A stretch of 57,733 nt of DNA from an uncultured Rhodospirillales bacterium (GTDB lineage Bacteria; Pseudomonadota; Alphaproteobacteria; Acetobacterales; Acetobacteraceae): assembly GCA_903928895.1 (NCBI GenBank), contig CAIYSR010000117.1, positions 32,001 through 89,733 on the forward strand. Direction: 5' to 3'. The position numbers were made by a program, and so were the translations under genes. Of this stretch, positions 33,587 to 41,463 are shown piece after piece (within the stretch, counting starts at the first letter, position 1; each line of letters starts with the position of its first letter). The notes beneath the pieces were generated by a model that worked only from the letters and a program-made list of their open reading frames with translations, made no database searches and was not told the origin of the DNA.

Positions 33587-34393
33587 ATGGGTACTTTCTG
33601 GCTTGTGGGGCAACTGGCGGGTTGGGTGTTCGGCATATTGCTTGCGGCCGGGCTGATCATCGCGTTCGTTGCGTGGCGCTTTGTGAAGTTGCTGAAGCGT
33701 GATGTGGACTTGAACCTTCCTGATTGGGATGTGATCCCGTGTCCGTCGACGGAGAGTTTGCAATCCGTCGCGACGGCAACGCCGGGTCAATTTGGGCTAA
33801 TCGGGTCACTGATCGGAAATTGGTTTTTTCGCCGACATCTGCCGAAACTTCTCGCCAAAAATCGGAATGATCTGTCGGCGTGGGAGTTGAATACGCTGGG
33901 CGAAGCCTTTGACAACGGGGGGGCCGGCTTTCCGAGGAATCCTGCGGAAGCATTCCGTCTCTTTGTTGAGGCTGACTCACGGCAAAGCCAACCCCATCCG
34001 TGGGCGACGATGCGGGCGGGAGAAATGCTTGAGGATGGAGAGGGAACGCCGCGTGATCCAGATGGTGCGCTAAGATATTATGTTCGCAGACCGGCGAGCG
34101 TTTCAGCCATCCTGCATGTTGCACGTCGGTTTTTCGAGGGTGACGGCGTTCCTCGCAATCTTGTCAAAGCATATGAACTGCTTTTGGTGGCTGAAAAATT
34201 CGCAGATCATATGTTCGACCGAGCGAAGGTAGAGCGAGAGCACGTCAGAGCTGCACGGCGGCACCTAGTTGTTCGTAGATTGCTAATACAAGTCGGAAGC
34301 GAGATGAGTCCGGAACAGCGGAACGCAGCTTTGACAAGTGCCGTCGCAATGTGGGGCAACGGAAACATCGAACTGGGAGTGAACACAAAGTAG
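33587..34393 (+). CDS. membrane-anchored Sel1-repeat-like protein
   Basis: A 268-residue protein: one N-terminal membrane helix (about 4-28), then helical repeats of the Sel1 type (LGEAFDNGGAGFPRNPAEA, AGEMLEDGEGTPRDPDGAL, ARRFFEGDGVPRNLVKAYE). Sel1 repeats mediate protein contacts. I chose the ATG at 33587 because the membrane helix then begins the protein; the upstream open frame starts at TTG with no support. GC is lower than in flanking core DNA. Function as island cargo unknown. Confidence 0.65.
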   Translation: MGTFWLVGQLAGWVFGILLAAGLIIAFVAWRFVKLLKRDVDLNLPDWDVIPCPSTESLQSVATATPGQFGLIGSLIGNWFFRRHLPKLLAKNRNDLSAWELNTLGEAFDNGGAGFPRNPAEAFRLFVEADSRQSQPHPWATMRAGEMLEDGEGTPRDPDGALRYYVRRPASVSAILHVARRFFEGDGVPRNLVKAYELLLVAEKFADHMFDRAKVEREHVRAARRHLVVRRLLIQVGSEMSPEQRNAALTSAVAMWGNGNIELGVNTK

Positions 34394-34410
34394 AGCGAAC
34401 CAACACAACC

Positions 34411-34938
34411 TCAACGTCGGCCCGTGTCGATGAGCCGCCCCCCACGGCCGGGGCTTCCCGTAACTTTCACCTCGCAGATAGCGGCCTGTCGCTGCACCCG
34501 TGAAGCCTCCATAAGCCGAAGGCTCCATGGAATATCCAGTCTAGGGGCGGCATCGGCGAGAATAGGCATATCGGCTACCTGCGGCAGTGCGGGACGCACC
34601 TTCCGGCCGTGCCGAACTTGCGCGGCATGGGATGCGGCAGCACGGCGCCGAGAGGCCGCACGCCGTCCCTTAGCGTAATCCATGGCGAGCGACGGCAGCA
34701 ACTCATCCAGTGCGTCGCGAACCTGATGCCGAACGCGGCGCCACTGGTAGGCGCTACACCGCGCCAGAGGGGCAAGCGCCGCGCCGTCGTCGTCGGGGAG
34801 GGCGGCGCATCCAGAGCTCCACCACGCGGTCAGGATGGCCGTGGTAGCGCCCCACACCGTCGCGTCAGCCAGAGCAAGCGCGCGGGAGGTGCCGAGTACG
34901 CTGATCGGGAAAAGAACGTCAGGGCGTTTTGGCGGCAT
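34411..34938 (-). CDS. DUF1376/YdaU-like phage replication protein (tentative)
   Basis: A 175-residue basic protein. The segment ILTAWWSSGCAALPDDDGAA followed by YQWRRVRHQV matches the pattern of DUF1376 proteins, winged-helix proteins near phage replication genes. The C-terminal half is very Arg/Ala-rich. ATG at 34938 with AAGG upstream. Transcribed opposite to the other island genes and overlapped by the 3' part of the next minus-strand frame, so one of the two may be frameshifted. Confidence 0.45.
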   Translation of the reverse strand: MPPKRPDVLFPISVLGTSRALALADATVWGATTAILTAWWSSGCAALPDDDGAALAPLARCSAYQWRRVRHQVRDALDELLPSLAMDYAKGRRAASRRRAAASHAAQVRHGRKVRPALPQVADMPILADAAPRLDIPWSLRLMEASRVQRQAAICEVKVTGSPGRGGRLIDTGRR

Positions 34939-35351
34939 GTGGGAGCCTTTGTCACACCGACGCGAATCATATCATAATGGCAGGAACACTGTCCGAAAAT
35001 TTTCCCCGGCGGGATGGGCGGGTGGCGCATGTCCGTCAACCCGTCGGGACCAACATGCGCCACCCGTGCGATAGATGCGTTGCTGATGGGTGTATCGGTG
35101 ACGATGTGTGCTTCGACGGCGGCTTCGTATGTATCCTCGGGGATGGCGGCGAGTGCCTGGTAGCGCGAGGATTGGTCCTTGCTGATGCCGATCTCAGCGA
35201 GGGTAGGCGCGCGTGGTGCGGGTTTTGGCTCGGTAATTGGTAGGGCAGGCCGACTAATTGCCGCTTTCACGCCGGGCTTCAACTCGGCCCGCGCCAGTTC
35301 CTCCCCCATTCGCCGCTCGGCCCGGCTCTTGAGCGTTGCGGCTGCGTTCAT
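34830..35351 (-). CDS. truncated phage-type protein (RAERR...ISKDQSSRYQ family)
   Basis: The useful part (first 100 residues from the ATG at 35351) holds LKSRAERRMGEELARAEL and, after a Pro-rich linker, LAEIGISKDQSSRYQALA. I know this pair of motifs from phage and island proteins of unknown function in which they sit further inside a longer protein. The N-terminus therefore seems lost. The last third reads across the DUF1376-like gene and does not look coding, suggesting a frameshift near 35000. Confidence 0.45.
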   Translation of the reverse strand: MNAAATLKSRAERRMGEELARAELKPGVKAAISRPALPITEPKPAPRAPTLAEIGISKDQSSRYQALAAIPEDTYEAAVEAHIVTDTPISNASIARVAHVGPDGLTDMRHPPIPPGKIFGQCSCHYDMIRVGVTKAPTCRQNALTFFSRSAYSAPPARLLWLTRRCGALPRPS

Positions 35352-35464
35352 GGCGTTGGCTGATGCGCTGTTGGGGATTGGGTGGGAAGGCGGTTTTGAC
35401 AACAGCGGATGTCGTGCGCTTGCGCCGCACCCGGCGCTGTCCGCGCCTGTTCACAACCGGCTTT

Positions 35465-35484
35465 CTTGGTAAGGAGCTTGGTAA
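35465..35484 (+). repeat. integrase arm-type repeat pair, right
   Basis: CTTGGTAA at 35465-35472 and 35477-35484, the same motif and 12-nt period as at 27491-27510. It lies 57 bases inside the right att copy. Confidence 0.65.
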
Positions 35485-35541
35485 ATCACCCATTTGGGCC
35501 AGCGGCGGGGATGCTTTTCGGCGCTAACCCCTTGAGAAATC

Positions 35542-35589
35542 TTGGTATCCCGTACGAGATTCGAACTCGTGTTACCGCCGTGAGAGGGC
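35542..35589 (+). repeat. proximal attachment-site copy within tRNA-Glu(CTC)
   Basis: Identical to 27337-27384 over 48 bases. It spans the anticodon loop to CCA of the intact tRNA gene, plus one base downstream, so integration preserves tRNA function. Confidence 0.92.
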
Positions 35590-35618
35590 GGTGTCCTAGG
35601 CCTCTAGACGAACGGGAC
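35543..35618 (-). tRNA. tRNA-Glu (anticodon CTC)
   Basis: A 76-nt cloverleaf with encoded CCA. Acceptor GTCCCGT pairs with ACGGGAT (first pair G-U), the anticodon stem CCGCC/GGCGG holds loop CTCTCAC with anticodon CTC, and the T-arm is ACGAG-TTCGAAT-CTCGT. It is the integration site of the 8.25-kb island; its 3' half is island-supplied. A second isoacceptor (TTC) is at 51810. Confidence 0.95.
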
Positions 35619-35761
35619 CCGAGGAGCGGCTGATTACCCGCCGTACGCTGGGCGGTCAAGCCGGTTTGGTGAAAATAGTGTGACGCCCCTCGTTCGGCGA
35701 CGGATCGAAGACACCCGTGAGCTGCTGGCCACATGGCCCGGTCCCGTGGTTTGCTCCGGCT

Positions 35762-36715
35762 ATGTCGAATCCATCCAATCCCTACGATCCAGCCTCGACC
35801 GATTACCCGCGCGATCTGGTCGGCTACGGCCGCAATCCGCCCGATCCGCGCTGGCCCGGCGGTGCGCGCCTGGCGCTCAATATCGTCGTCAATTACGAGG
35901 AGGGGGGCGAAAGCAATGTGCTGCACGGCGATCCCGCGTCGGTTGCATTCCTCACCGAGCACATCACCACGCCGCGCGTGGGCGAGCGCAACTTGACCGC
36001 GGATAGCCTCTGGGAGTTCGGGAGCCGCGTCGGCTTCTGGCGGCTATGGCGGCTGCTGGCCGGACGAGGTCTGCCGGTCACATGCTTCGGGGTCGGCATG
36101 GCAATGGGCCGCAACCCCGAGGCCGTGGCGGCGATGCGCGAGGCCGGTTGGGAAATCGCCTCACACGGCTTGCGCTGGAACATCGATCCGCCAGCGGACC
36201 CGGAGGGTGAGCGGGCCGAAATTCTCGAAACCTTGCGCCTGCACGAGGCGCTCTGCGGTGCTCCCGCGTTGGGCTGGTACAACCGCTCCTCGGCCACCAC
36301 CTATCGACTGCTCAGCGAAATCGGTGGGCTGCTCTATTTCGCCGACAACTATGCCGATGAACTCCCCTACTGGGCCGCTGTGGCGGGCAAGCCGGAGTTG
36401 TTCGTGCCCTACACGCTGGAGGCCAATGACATGCGCTTTGCCACGGCAATGGGCTTCGGCGATGGCGACCAGTTCTTCACCTATCTGCGCGATACCTTCG
36501 ATGTGCTGTATCGCGATGGGCTGGAGGGCCGGCCGCGGATGATGAGCGTCGGCCTGCACGGGCGCATTGCAGGCCGTCCGGGGCGCACGGCGGGACTGGA
36601 GCGGTTTCTGGATCATGTCGCGCGCCATGACAGCGTCTGGGTGGCGACGCGCGCCGATATCGCACGACACTGGCGGACGCATTTTCCGCCGGGTAACTTG
36701 CGCGCGCGCTGGTAG
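35762..36715 (+). CDS. puuE: polysaccharide-deacetylase-family allantoinase (PuuE-like)
   Basis: A 317-residue NodB-fold protein. The opening YPRDLVGYG and the NYEEGGESNVLHGD segment are hallmarks of the PuuE group, which hydrolyses allantoin in urate breakdown; ASHGLRW and GWYNRSSATTYRLL supply further conserved positions. I take the ATG at 35762; upstream codons read through tRNA-proximal DNA. No other purine genes are adjacent, so the metabolic role rests on the family. The next gene starts one base after its stop. Confidence 0.8.
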   Translation: MSNPSNPYDPASTDYPRDLVGYGRNPPDPRWPGGARLALNIVVNYEEGGESNVLHGDPASVAFLTEHITTPRVGERNLTADSLWEFGSRVGFWRLWRLLAGRGLPVTCFGVGMAMGRNPEAVAAMREAGWEIASHGLRWNIDPPADPEGERAEILETLRLHEALCGAPALGWYNRSSATTYRLLSEIGGLLYFADNYADELPYWAAVAGKPELFVPYTLEANDMRFATAMGFGDGDQFFTYLRDTFDVLYRDGLEGRPRMMSVGLHGRIAGRPGRTAGLERFLDHVARHDSVWVATRADIARHWRTHFPPGNLRARW

Positions 36716-36716
36716 C

Positions 36717-38351
36717 TTGGCCCGCCGCCTCCTGTTCGGCGCGCTGCTGCTCGCCACCGTCGGTTTGCTCACGACGCTGCTGATGCAGGCGCTGGAGCAA
36801 GGCGGCTGGACCTTGCTGAAACTCGCTCTTCTGCTCGCATTCATACCGGTGGCGGTCTGGCTCGGCATCTGCGTCGGCAATGCCGTGCCCGGCTTCATCG
36901 TGCTCGTGGCCAGCCGGCGGGCTGCCCTTGCCGTGCTGCCGGTGCAAGATACCTTCGACCGGGCTCCCATTGCGCTGCGCACAGCGATCGTGGTGACAGT
37001 GCGCAATGAGGACATGGGCGCTGTCTTGCCGCCGCTCCGTCTCTTGATGGCCGCCCTCGATGATCCCGCGCATTTCCAGGCCTGGGTGCTGTCGGATACA
37101 CAGGAGCCCGCGCTGGCCGAGGCGGAGGCAACTGCGATCGCCGCGGCCGGGTTTGCGCTGTCATACCGGCGTCGGACGAACAATGCCGGCTACAAGGCGG
37201 GCAACGTGATGGACTTCCTCGACCATCACGCCGCCGAGGTCGAACTCGTGGTGATGCTCGATGCAGACAGCACCATGGCCGCCGCCGCGGTCCGCCGCCT
37301 CGTACGCATCATGCAGGCCGACCCCAGCCTCGGCCTGGTGCAGCATCTCACCGCCGGACGCCCCGCCGCGGCGGCCTTTCCCCGACTCTTCCAGTTCGGC
37401 ATGCGCGCGGGCATGCGCGTTTGGTCCGTTGGGCAGGCACTCTGGCAGGGCCGGGCCGGGCCGTACTGGGGTCATAACGCGATTTTCCGGGCGACCGCGT
37501 TCCGGACACATTGCCGCCTGCCCCCGTTGGCCGATGGCAGCATCATTCTCTCGCACGATCAGGTCGAGGCGGCACGGCTGAGTGCGGCCGGATGGGGTGT
37601 GGTGGTCTGGGCCGAGGATGACGGTTCCTACGAGGCCAACCCGCCGGCGATGCCCGAATTTCTGCATCGCGATCGTCGCTGGCTCGCCGGCAACATGCAG
37701 TATCGTCATCTCCTGACAGCGCCTGGGTTCTTGCCGATGGGGCGCTGGCAACTCGTTCAGGCCATGCTCCTGTTCGCCGGGGCGCCGCTCTATGTCGCGA
37801 TCTATCTGATGGCGGTCGGATTGGCCGCGGCGGCGTCTGCCGCCGGACCGGGGCCGGCCACCCTCGCAGTGGCGATCGCCTGGCCGCTCGCCCTCTACGC
37901 TCCAAAGCTCCTCGGCTACACTGAGATATTGCTGTTTCCGGCACGCCGTGCGGCCTATGGCGGCGCTGACCGTTTCGTCGTGGGCGCGCTGATCGAAATC
38001 GTCTTCACTCTGCTGCTCGATGCGCCCGCCTATGTGAGCAAGACGCTCGCGCTGCTGCGGCTGCTGCTCGGCGGGCAGCCCGGCTGGCTGCCGCAGAACC
38101 GAAGCGACCGCGGTGTCGCTTGGCACGAGGCGCTCAGGCTCTTCTGGCCGCATACGCTGCTCGGCATGATGACGTTTTCAGTGCTGCTGCACGCCGGTGC
38201 GGCCTATGCGCTGCTGGCGCTGCCTTTTGCCGGCGGGCTGCTGACGGTGGTCCCCTTCTGTGTGTTGACCTCAGGGCCGACCGTATCGAGATGGCTTGCC
38301 TCCCGGCGGATCGCCGCCATGCCCGAGGAACTCACGCCACCTGCGGCTTGA
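36717..38351 (+). CDS. glucan glucosyltransferase H-like membrane protein (OpgH/MdoH type)
   Basis: About 544 residues, GT2 family. Two N-terminal helices precede the catalytic domain: IVVTVRNED, DADS (in VVMLDADSTM), GHNAIFR, SHDQVEA and the RRWLAGNMQY (QxxRW-type) acceptor motif. Four or more helices follow. OpgH makes the beta-glucan backbone of periplasmic glucans. This protein is much shorter than E. coli OpgH (about 850 residues) and no opgG gene is adjacent. The start is uncertain (TTG at 36717, just after the puuE stop). Its end overlaps the convergent VOC gene by 20 bases. Confidence 0.8.
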   Translation: MARRLLFGALLLATVGLLTTLLMQALEQGGWTLLKLALLLAFIPVAVWLGICVGNAVPGFIVLVASRRAALAVLPVQDTFDRAPIALRTAIVVTVRNEDMGAVLPPLRLLMAALDDPAHFQAWVLSDTQEPALAEAEATAIAAAGFALSYRRRTNNAGYKAGNVMDFLDHHAAEVELVVMLDADSTMAAAAVRRLVRIMQADPSLGLVQHLTAGRPAAAAFPRLFQFGMRAGMRVWSVGQALWQGRAGPYWGHNAIFRATAFRTHCRLPPLADGSIILSHDQVEAARLSAAGWGVVVWAEDDGSYEANPPAMPEFLHRDRRWLAGNMQYRHLLTAPGFLPMGRWQLVQAMLLFAGAPLYVAIYLMAVGLAAAASAAGPGPATLAVAIAWPLALYAPKLLGYTEILLFPARRAAYGGADRFVVGALIEIVFTLLLDAPAYVSKTLALLRLLLGGQPGWLPQNRSDRGVAWHEALRLFWPHTLLGMMTFSVLLHAGAAYALLALPFAGGLLTVVPFCVLTSGPTVSRWLASRRIAAMPEELTPPAA

Positions 38352-39144
38352 ACAGAATGGCCGCGCCCGCCGCCTTGGCAAGGTACCCGCCCGCCACCTT
38401 CCGGCCGATCGCCATCATGCTGACTGCTGTGTTGTTGTCGCTGGTGCCGACAACCAGCCCGGCGATGCAGGGGAGAGGCGGAATCACGATGCCGGGCAGG
38501 TCTGTCCGCAGCGCATCAGGCGGCAAAATGCGCACTTCCCCCTCGGGCAGGGCCAGCACGAACCCGCCGGCCGGTGCCGGGCGAACCGGTCGGCCGGCCA
38601 CGCGCGACAGCAGCGCTGCCAAGTCCGCCGGCTGGTCGGAGACAATCAGCACCCCCTCGAGCGCAGCCGCGCGGTTTGGATGCACCATATCCTCCGCCCG
38701 CCACACCAGCTCCGGCGTCAACTGCCGGACCAGCTGCAATCGCGGCACCGCGCTCGTGACGGGCAGCCGCTCGAACCGCGCCTCACCACCCTCGGTGGTT
38801 CGTGTGGTCGCGGTTGGGGTGATATCGAACCCGGCCTGCCGGAGCCGCGCCTCGGCCGCCGCGGCGTCGTCGATCGCGAGGCTCAGGATGTGGGCGCCCT
38901 CGTGGCGCGCGATGAACCCGGCCAGGGTCCGGCTCGGCCGCGCCGGGTCGATGACCGCGATGAGTTCGATATAGCCGTGCCGCAGCATCGCGCAGCGGTT
39001 GCCGGTTCCGGTGGGAACCCCCGCGCCGTCCGCATGGACGGCTGTGGGCGTGAGCGAAAAGCCCAGCGCCTGCCATGCTGCTGCGCCGGCGTCGAGGTCG
39101 CGCACCGCGAGCGCGACATGGTCGAGCCCGATCGCCGCGCTCAT
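38332..39144 (-). CDS. VOC-family glyoxalase-like protein
   Basis: A 270-residue protein with an N-terminal glyoxalase-like fold: GLDHVALAVRDLDAG start, a HGYIELIAVID strand and HEGAHILSLAID. These give the His/Glu positions of a vicinal-oxygen-chelate site. The C-terminal half is a second, weaker repeat. ATG at 39144 overlaps the stop of the GST gene. Substrate unknown; many such proteins act on small reactive metabolites, in keeping with the coupled GST. Confidence 0.8.
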   Translation of the reverse strand: MSAAIGLDHVALAVRDLDAGAAAWQALGFSLTPTAVHADGAGVPTGTGNRCAMLRHGYIELIAVIDPARPSRTLAGFIARHEGAHILSLAIDDAAAAEARLRQAGFDITPTATTRTTEGGEARFERLPVTSAVPRLQLVRQLTPELVWRAEDMVHPNRAAALEGVLIVSDQPADLAALLSRVAGRPVRPAPAGGFVLALPEGEVRILPPDALRTDLPGIVIPPLPCIAGLVVGTSDNNTAVSMMAIGRKVAGGYLAKAAGAAILFKPQVA

Positions 39145-39815
39145 GCAGCGTCGGGCGGAGCGGTCTCGTAGCGCGCGATACACCATTCCGGCGGCTCCAG
39201 CGCCGCCGCATCATACCATTCGGTTACCAGCGGATGGCTTCGCACCGCCATGCAATAGGCGCGCGCCGCCTCCGACAAGGGCGGCGCATAGGTCAACAGC
39301 CGTGCCACCACGGGCGCATACATCGCGTCGGCCAGGGTGAAGGCCGTACCGAACAGGAACGTCCCGCCTGCGGCGAACCGTGCCCGCGTCTCCGCCCAGA
39401 TCGCCTCGATCCGTGCGACATCAGCGGCTACAGCCGGCGAGCAGCATGTGCCCGCCGCGCCGGGCCGGAACAAGCTCATGGGCATCGCGATCCGCAACTC
39501 GCGGAAACTGGAATGCATCTCCGCCGCGATGACTCTTGCATGCGCCCGCGCGGCAGGACTGTCCGGCCACAAGCCGGGCGCCTGCTCGGCACAGTATTCG
39601 GCGATGGCAAGGCTGTCCCAAACCTTGTTGCCGGCATGCTCGAGATACGGCACCGTCCCGCCGGGCGTCACCGCGCGAACCGCCGCCGTCACGCCCCCGG
39701 CCAGCGGGATGACGATCTCATCCACTCTGAGCCGCGCCATCCGCACGGCCAACCAACCGCGCAGCGACCAGGACGAATAGCGACGGGTACCAATATAAAG
39801 ACGGTCTTCCACCAT
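39141..39815 (-). CDS. glutathione S-transferase family protein
   Basis: A 224-residue protein: thioredoxin-like N-domain beginning LYIGTRRYSSWSLRGW with the serine cluster that could activate glutathione, the cis-Pro strand GGTVPYLE, and an all-helical C-domain with LADAMYAPV. A very strong AAGGAGGG lies five bases before the ATG at 39815. Coupled to the VOC gene, suggesting a shared detoxification job. Confidence 0.88.
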   Translation of the reverse strand: MVEDRLYIGTRRYSSWSLRGWLAVRMARLRVDEIVIPLAGGVTAAVRAVTPGGTVPYLEHAGNKVWDSLAIAEYCAEQAPGLWPDSPAARAHARVIAAEMHSSFRELRIAMPMSLFRPGAAGTCCSPAVAADVARIEAIWAETRARFAAGGTFLFGTAFTLADAMYAPVVARLLTYAPPLSEAARAYCMAVRSHPLVTEWYDAAALEPPEWCIARYETAPPDAA

Positions 39816-39944
39816 CGAGCCCTCCTTCGATCCGGCCGGCACAACCTGCGCCCGGGAAGTGGCGAGAATCGCCGCCCCGTCGATGTGCCGTCAACCCGTG
39901 CCGACCACAGATATTCGGCATCCGGGGTCGTACGGCATGGCGCC

Positions 39945-40460
39945 CTAACGCAATGTCCCGCCGAAAAACGATGCCGGCGCCAGCAGCACCCAGGCCCACA
40001 GGAAGGCTGACAGCCAGTTCGCCAGCTGGAAAACGAGCGGCGGCATTTCGAAAATTCCGCACAGCAGAGGGATTGTTGCACGCAGCGGGCTGAAGAACCG
40101 GCACAGCACGACGCTCATGGCGCCAAAACGGCGAAAGAATCGCTCGCCGCGCGGCAACAGTTCCGGATGTCGGTTCAGCGGCCAGACATGGCGGACCTTG
40201 TGTTTGAGATGAAAGCCGATCGAGTACGACACCCAGTCGCCCAGCCCCGAACCCAGGCTCACCGCGAACCAGACCGGCCAGAACTCGATCCCGCTGACCC
40301 CGATCAGCGTCCCCATCGCCAGCATGATGGTGATGCCCGGCACCACCATGGTGACGAACGCCAAGGCCTTGAGAAAGCCGAGCGTAAACGCGATCGGCAC
40401 CGCGTACGCCGCGTGATCCTGGATGAAGCCGATGATCGCGGCGGCGGCGTCCTGGAACAC
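39945..40460 (-). CDS. DedA family membrane protein
   Basis: A 171-residue protein with four to five helices and the DedA hallmark FRRFGAMSVVLCRFFSPLRA plus an upstream VPG segment and GDWVSYSIG. DedA proteins are envelope proteins linked to lipid-carrier transport. The start is taken as GTG at 40460, one base after the acylphosphatase stop; TTG at 40475 is possible. Last gene of the rarA-to-dedA run. Confidence 0.85.
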   Translation of the reverse strand: MFQDAAAAIIGFIQDHAAYAVPIAFTLGFLKALAFVTMVVPGITIMLAMGTLIGVSGIEFWPVWFAVSLGSGLGDWVSYSIGFHLKHKVRHVWPLNRHPELLPRGERFFRRFGAMSVVLCRFFSPLRATIPLLCGIFEMPPLVFQLANWLSAFLWAWVLLAPASFFGGTLR

Positions 40461-40461
40461 G

Positions 40462-40749
40462 TCAGGCGTCGGCAATACGGACGAAGCCAGGGCCCTCAAG
40501 CCCGGGGCTCTCGGGCGGCGGCGCTCCGACTTCAATGCCGCTCACGCGGGCCCGCTCTGGCCCGCGATGGCAGGCCGCGACGAGCGCATCGACTGCCTCC
40601 GCCTCGCCCGCCACCAGGGCCTCCACCCGTCCATCGGCCCGGTTGCGGACCCACCCGCTGATGCCGCGAGCCACCGCCTCCGCGACCATCCAGTCGCGAT
40701 ACCAGACCCGCTGGACCCGGCCGGAGATCATCAGATGCAGGGTCTTCAC
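40462..40749 (-). CDS. acyP: acylphosphatase
   Basis: A 95-residue enzyme with the family signature GRVQRVWYRDW (catalytic Arg in this loop) and GWVRNRADGRVEAL (catalytic Asn). It hydrolyses acyl phosphates. GTG start overlapping the ATP12 gene stop as GTGA. Length is normal for the family. Confidence 0.93.
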   Translation of the reverse strand: MKTLHLMISGRVQRVWYRDWMVAEAVARGISGWVRNRADGRVEALVAGEAEAVDALVAACHRGPERARVSGIEVGAPPPESPGLEGPGFVRIADA

Positions 40750-41456
40750 GGCTGGCTGGACAGGGTGAGAAACCGCCAGGCATGGCCGATATCGGCACGA
40801 ACGTTGGCACGGCGTGCCGCCGCCTCAGCATCGGCCCCCCACAGCGCCTCCTGGAACAACTCGTCCACCATCGCTGCCTCGCAGGCCGCGTCGGCGTCGA
40901 GCGCACCATCGGCCAGCGCCAACCCGAGCACCAGGCTGCCCAGCGCGGGGACCGCGATGCCAAGCGCCGCCAGCCGCATTGCTCCCTGCTCCGCCACCGC
41001 CCCGGCCAGGGCCGCGAGCGCCGCCGAGTCCTGGGCCACATGCACAATTCCCGCGGTTACCCTCAGGCGTGCGCCGTGGCGCTGCCGGGCCCAGTCGAGC
41101 CAGGGTTGCCATAGCAGCGCCTGCCGCTTCACCAGCGAGTCCGGCGCATCGGCGCGGTAGCACAGCAGGTCGGTTTCGCCGTAGCGAGCGATCTCCAGGA
41201 TCACCGGCTCCGGATCCGGCGCGATCCGCTCCTGCGCGGTGCCCGCCAGCCGGGTCAGCGGCAGTTCGGCATAGGACATTTCGCCGCCTTTTTCGCCGCC
41301 CGCCGCTTGCCATTCCGCCGCGATGGCGCCGGCCAGCGCATGCGAAGGCACCACCAGCGGACTCCCCCCCGGCAGCCGCACCGGCCGGTCATCAAGCCTG
41401 ACCCCCCAGCCCGTATCCTCGCGCGCCGTCGTTGCCATGTCCCAGAACCGCTTCAT
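40746..41456 (-). CDS. ATP12 family F1-ATPase assembly chaperone
   Basis: A 236-residue protein of the alphaproteobacterial/mitochondrial ATP12 family, which binds the F1 alpha subunit during assembly. Typical pieces are MKRFWD..., LDDRPVRLPGGSPLVVPS, AIAAEW and the long helical part with TDLLCYRA. The ATG at 41456 lies eight bases after the AsmA stop. A family limited mostly to Alphaproteobacteria and eukaryotes, which supports the taxonomic reading. Confidence 0.9.
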   Translation of the reverse strand: MKRFWDMATTAREDTGWGVRLDDRPVRLPGGSPLVVPSHALAGAIAAEWQAAGGEKGGEMSYAELPLTRLAGTAQERIAPDPEPVILEIARYGETDLLCYRADAPDSLVKRQALLWQPWLDWARQRHGARLRVTAGIVHVAQDSAALAALAGAVAEQGAMRLAALGIAVPALGSLVLGLALADGALDADAACEAAMVDELFQEALWGADAEAAARRANVRADIGHAWRFLTLSSQP

Positions 41457-41463
41457 CAGCGCT

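Larger units (their letters stand above)
27337..35589. mobile_element. 8.25-kb integrative element in the 3' end of tRNA-Glu(CTC)
   Basis: Bounded by 48-bp exact direct repeats (27337-27384 and 35542-35589) that cover tRNA positions 30-76. The right copy completes the intact tRNA-Glu gene. Paired CTTGGTAA repeats of 12-nt period lie inside both ends. Contents in order: tyrosine integrase, unknown, excisionase-like, unknown, zinc-finger fragment, DUF927 protein, three or four cargo proteins, and phage-like replication genes on the other strand. No capsid, conjugation or phage packaging gene is seen, so it probably depends on a helper or is a minimal island. Confidence 0.9.
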
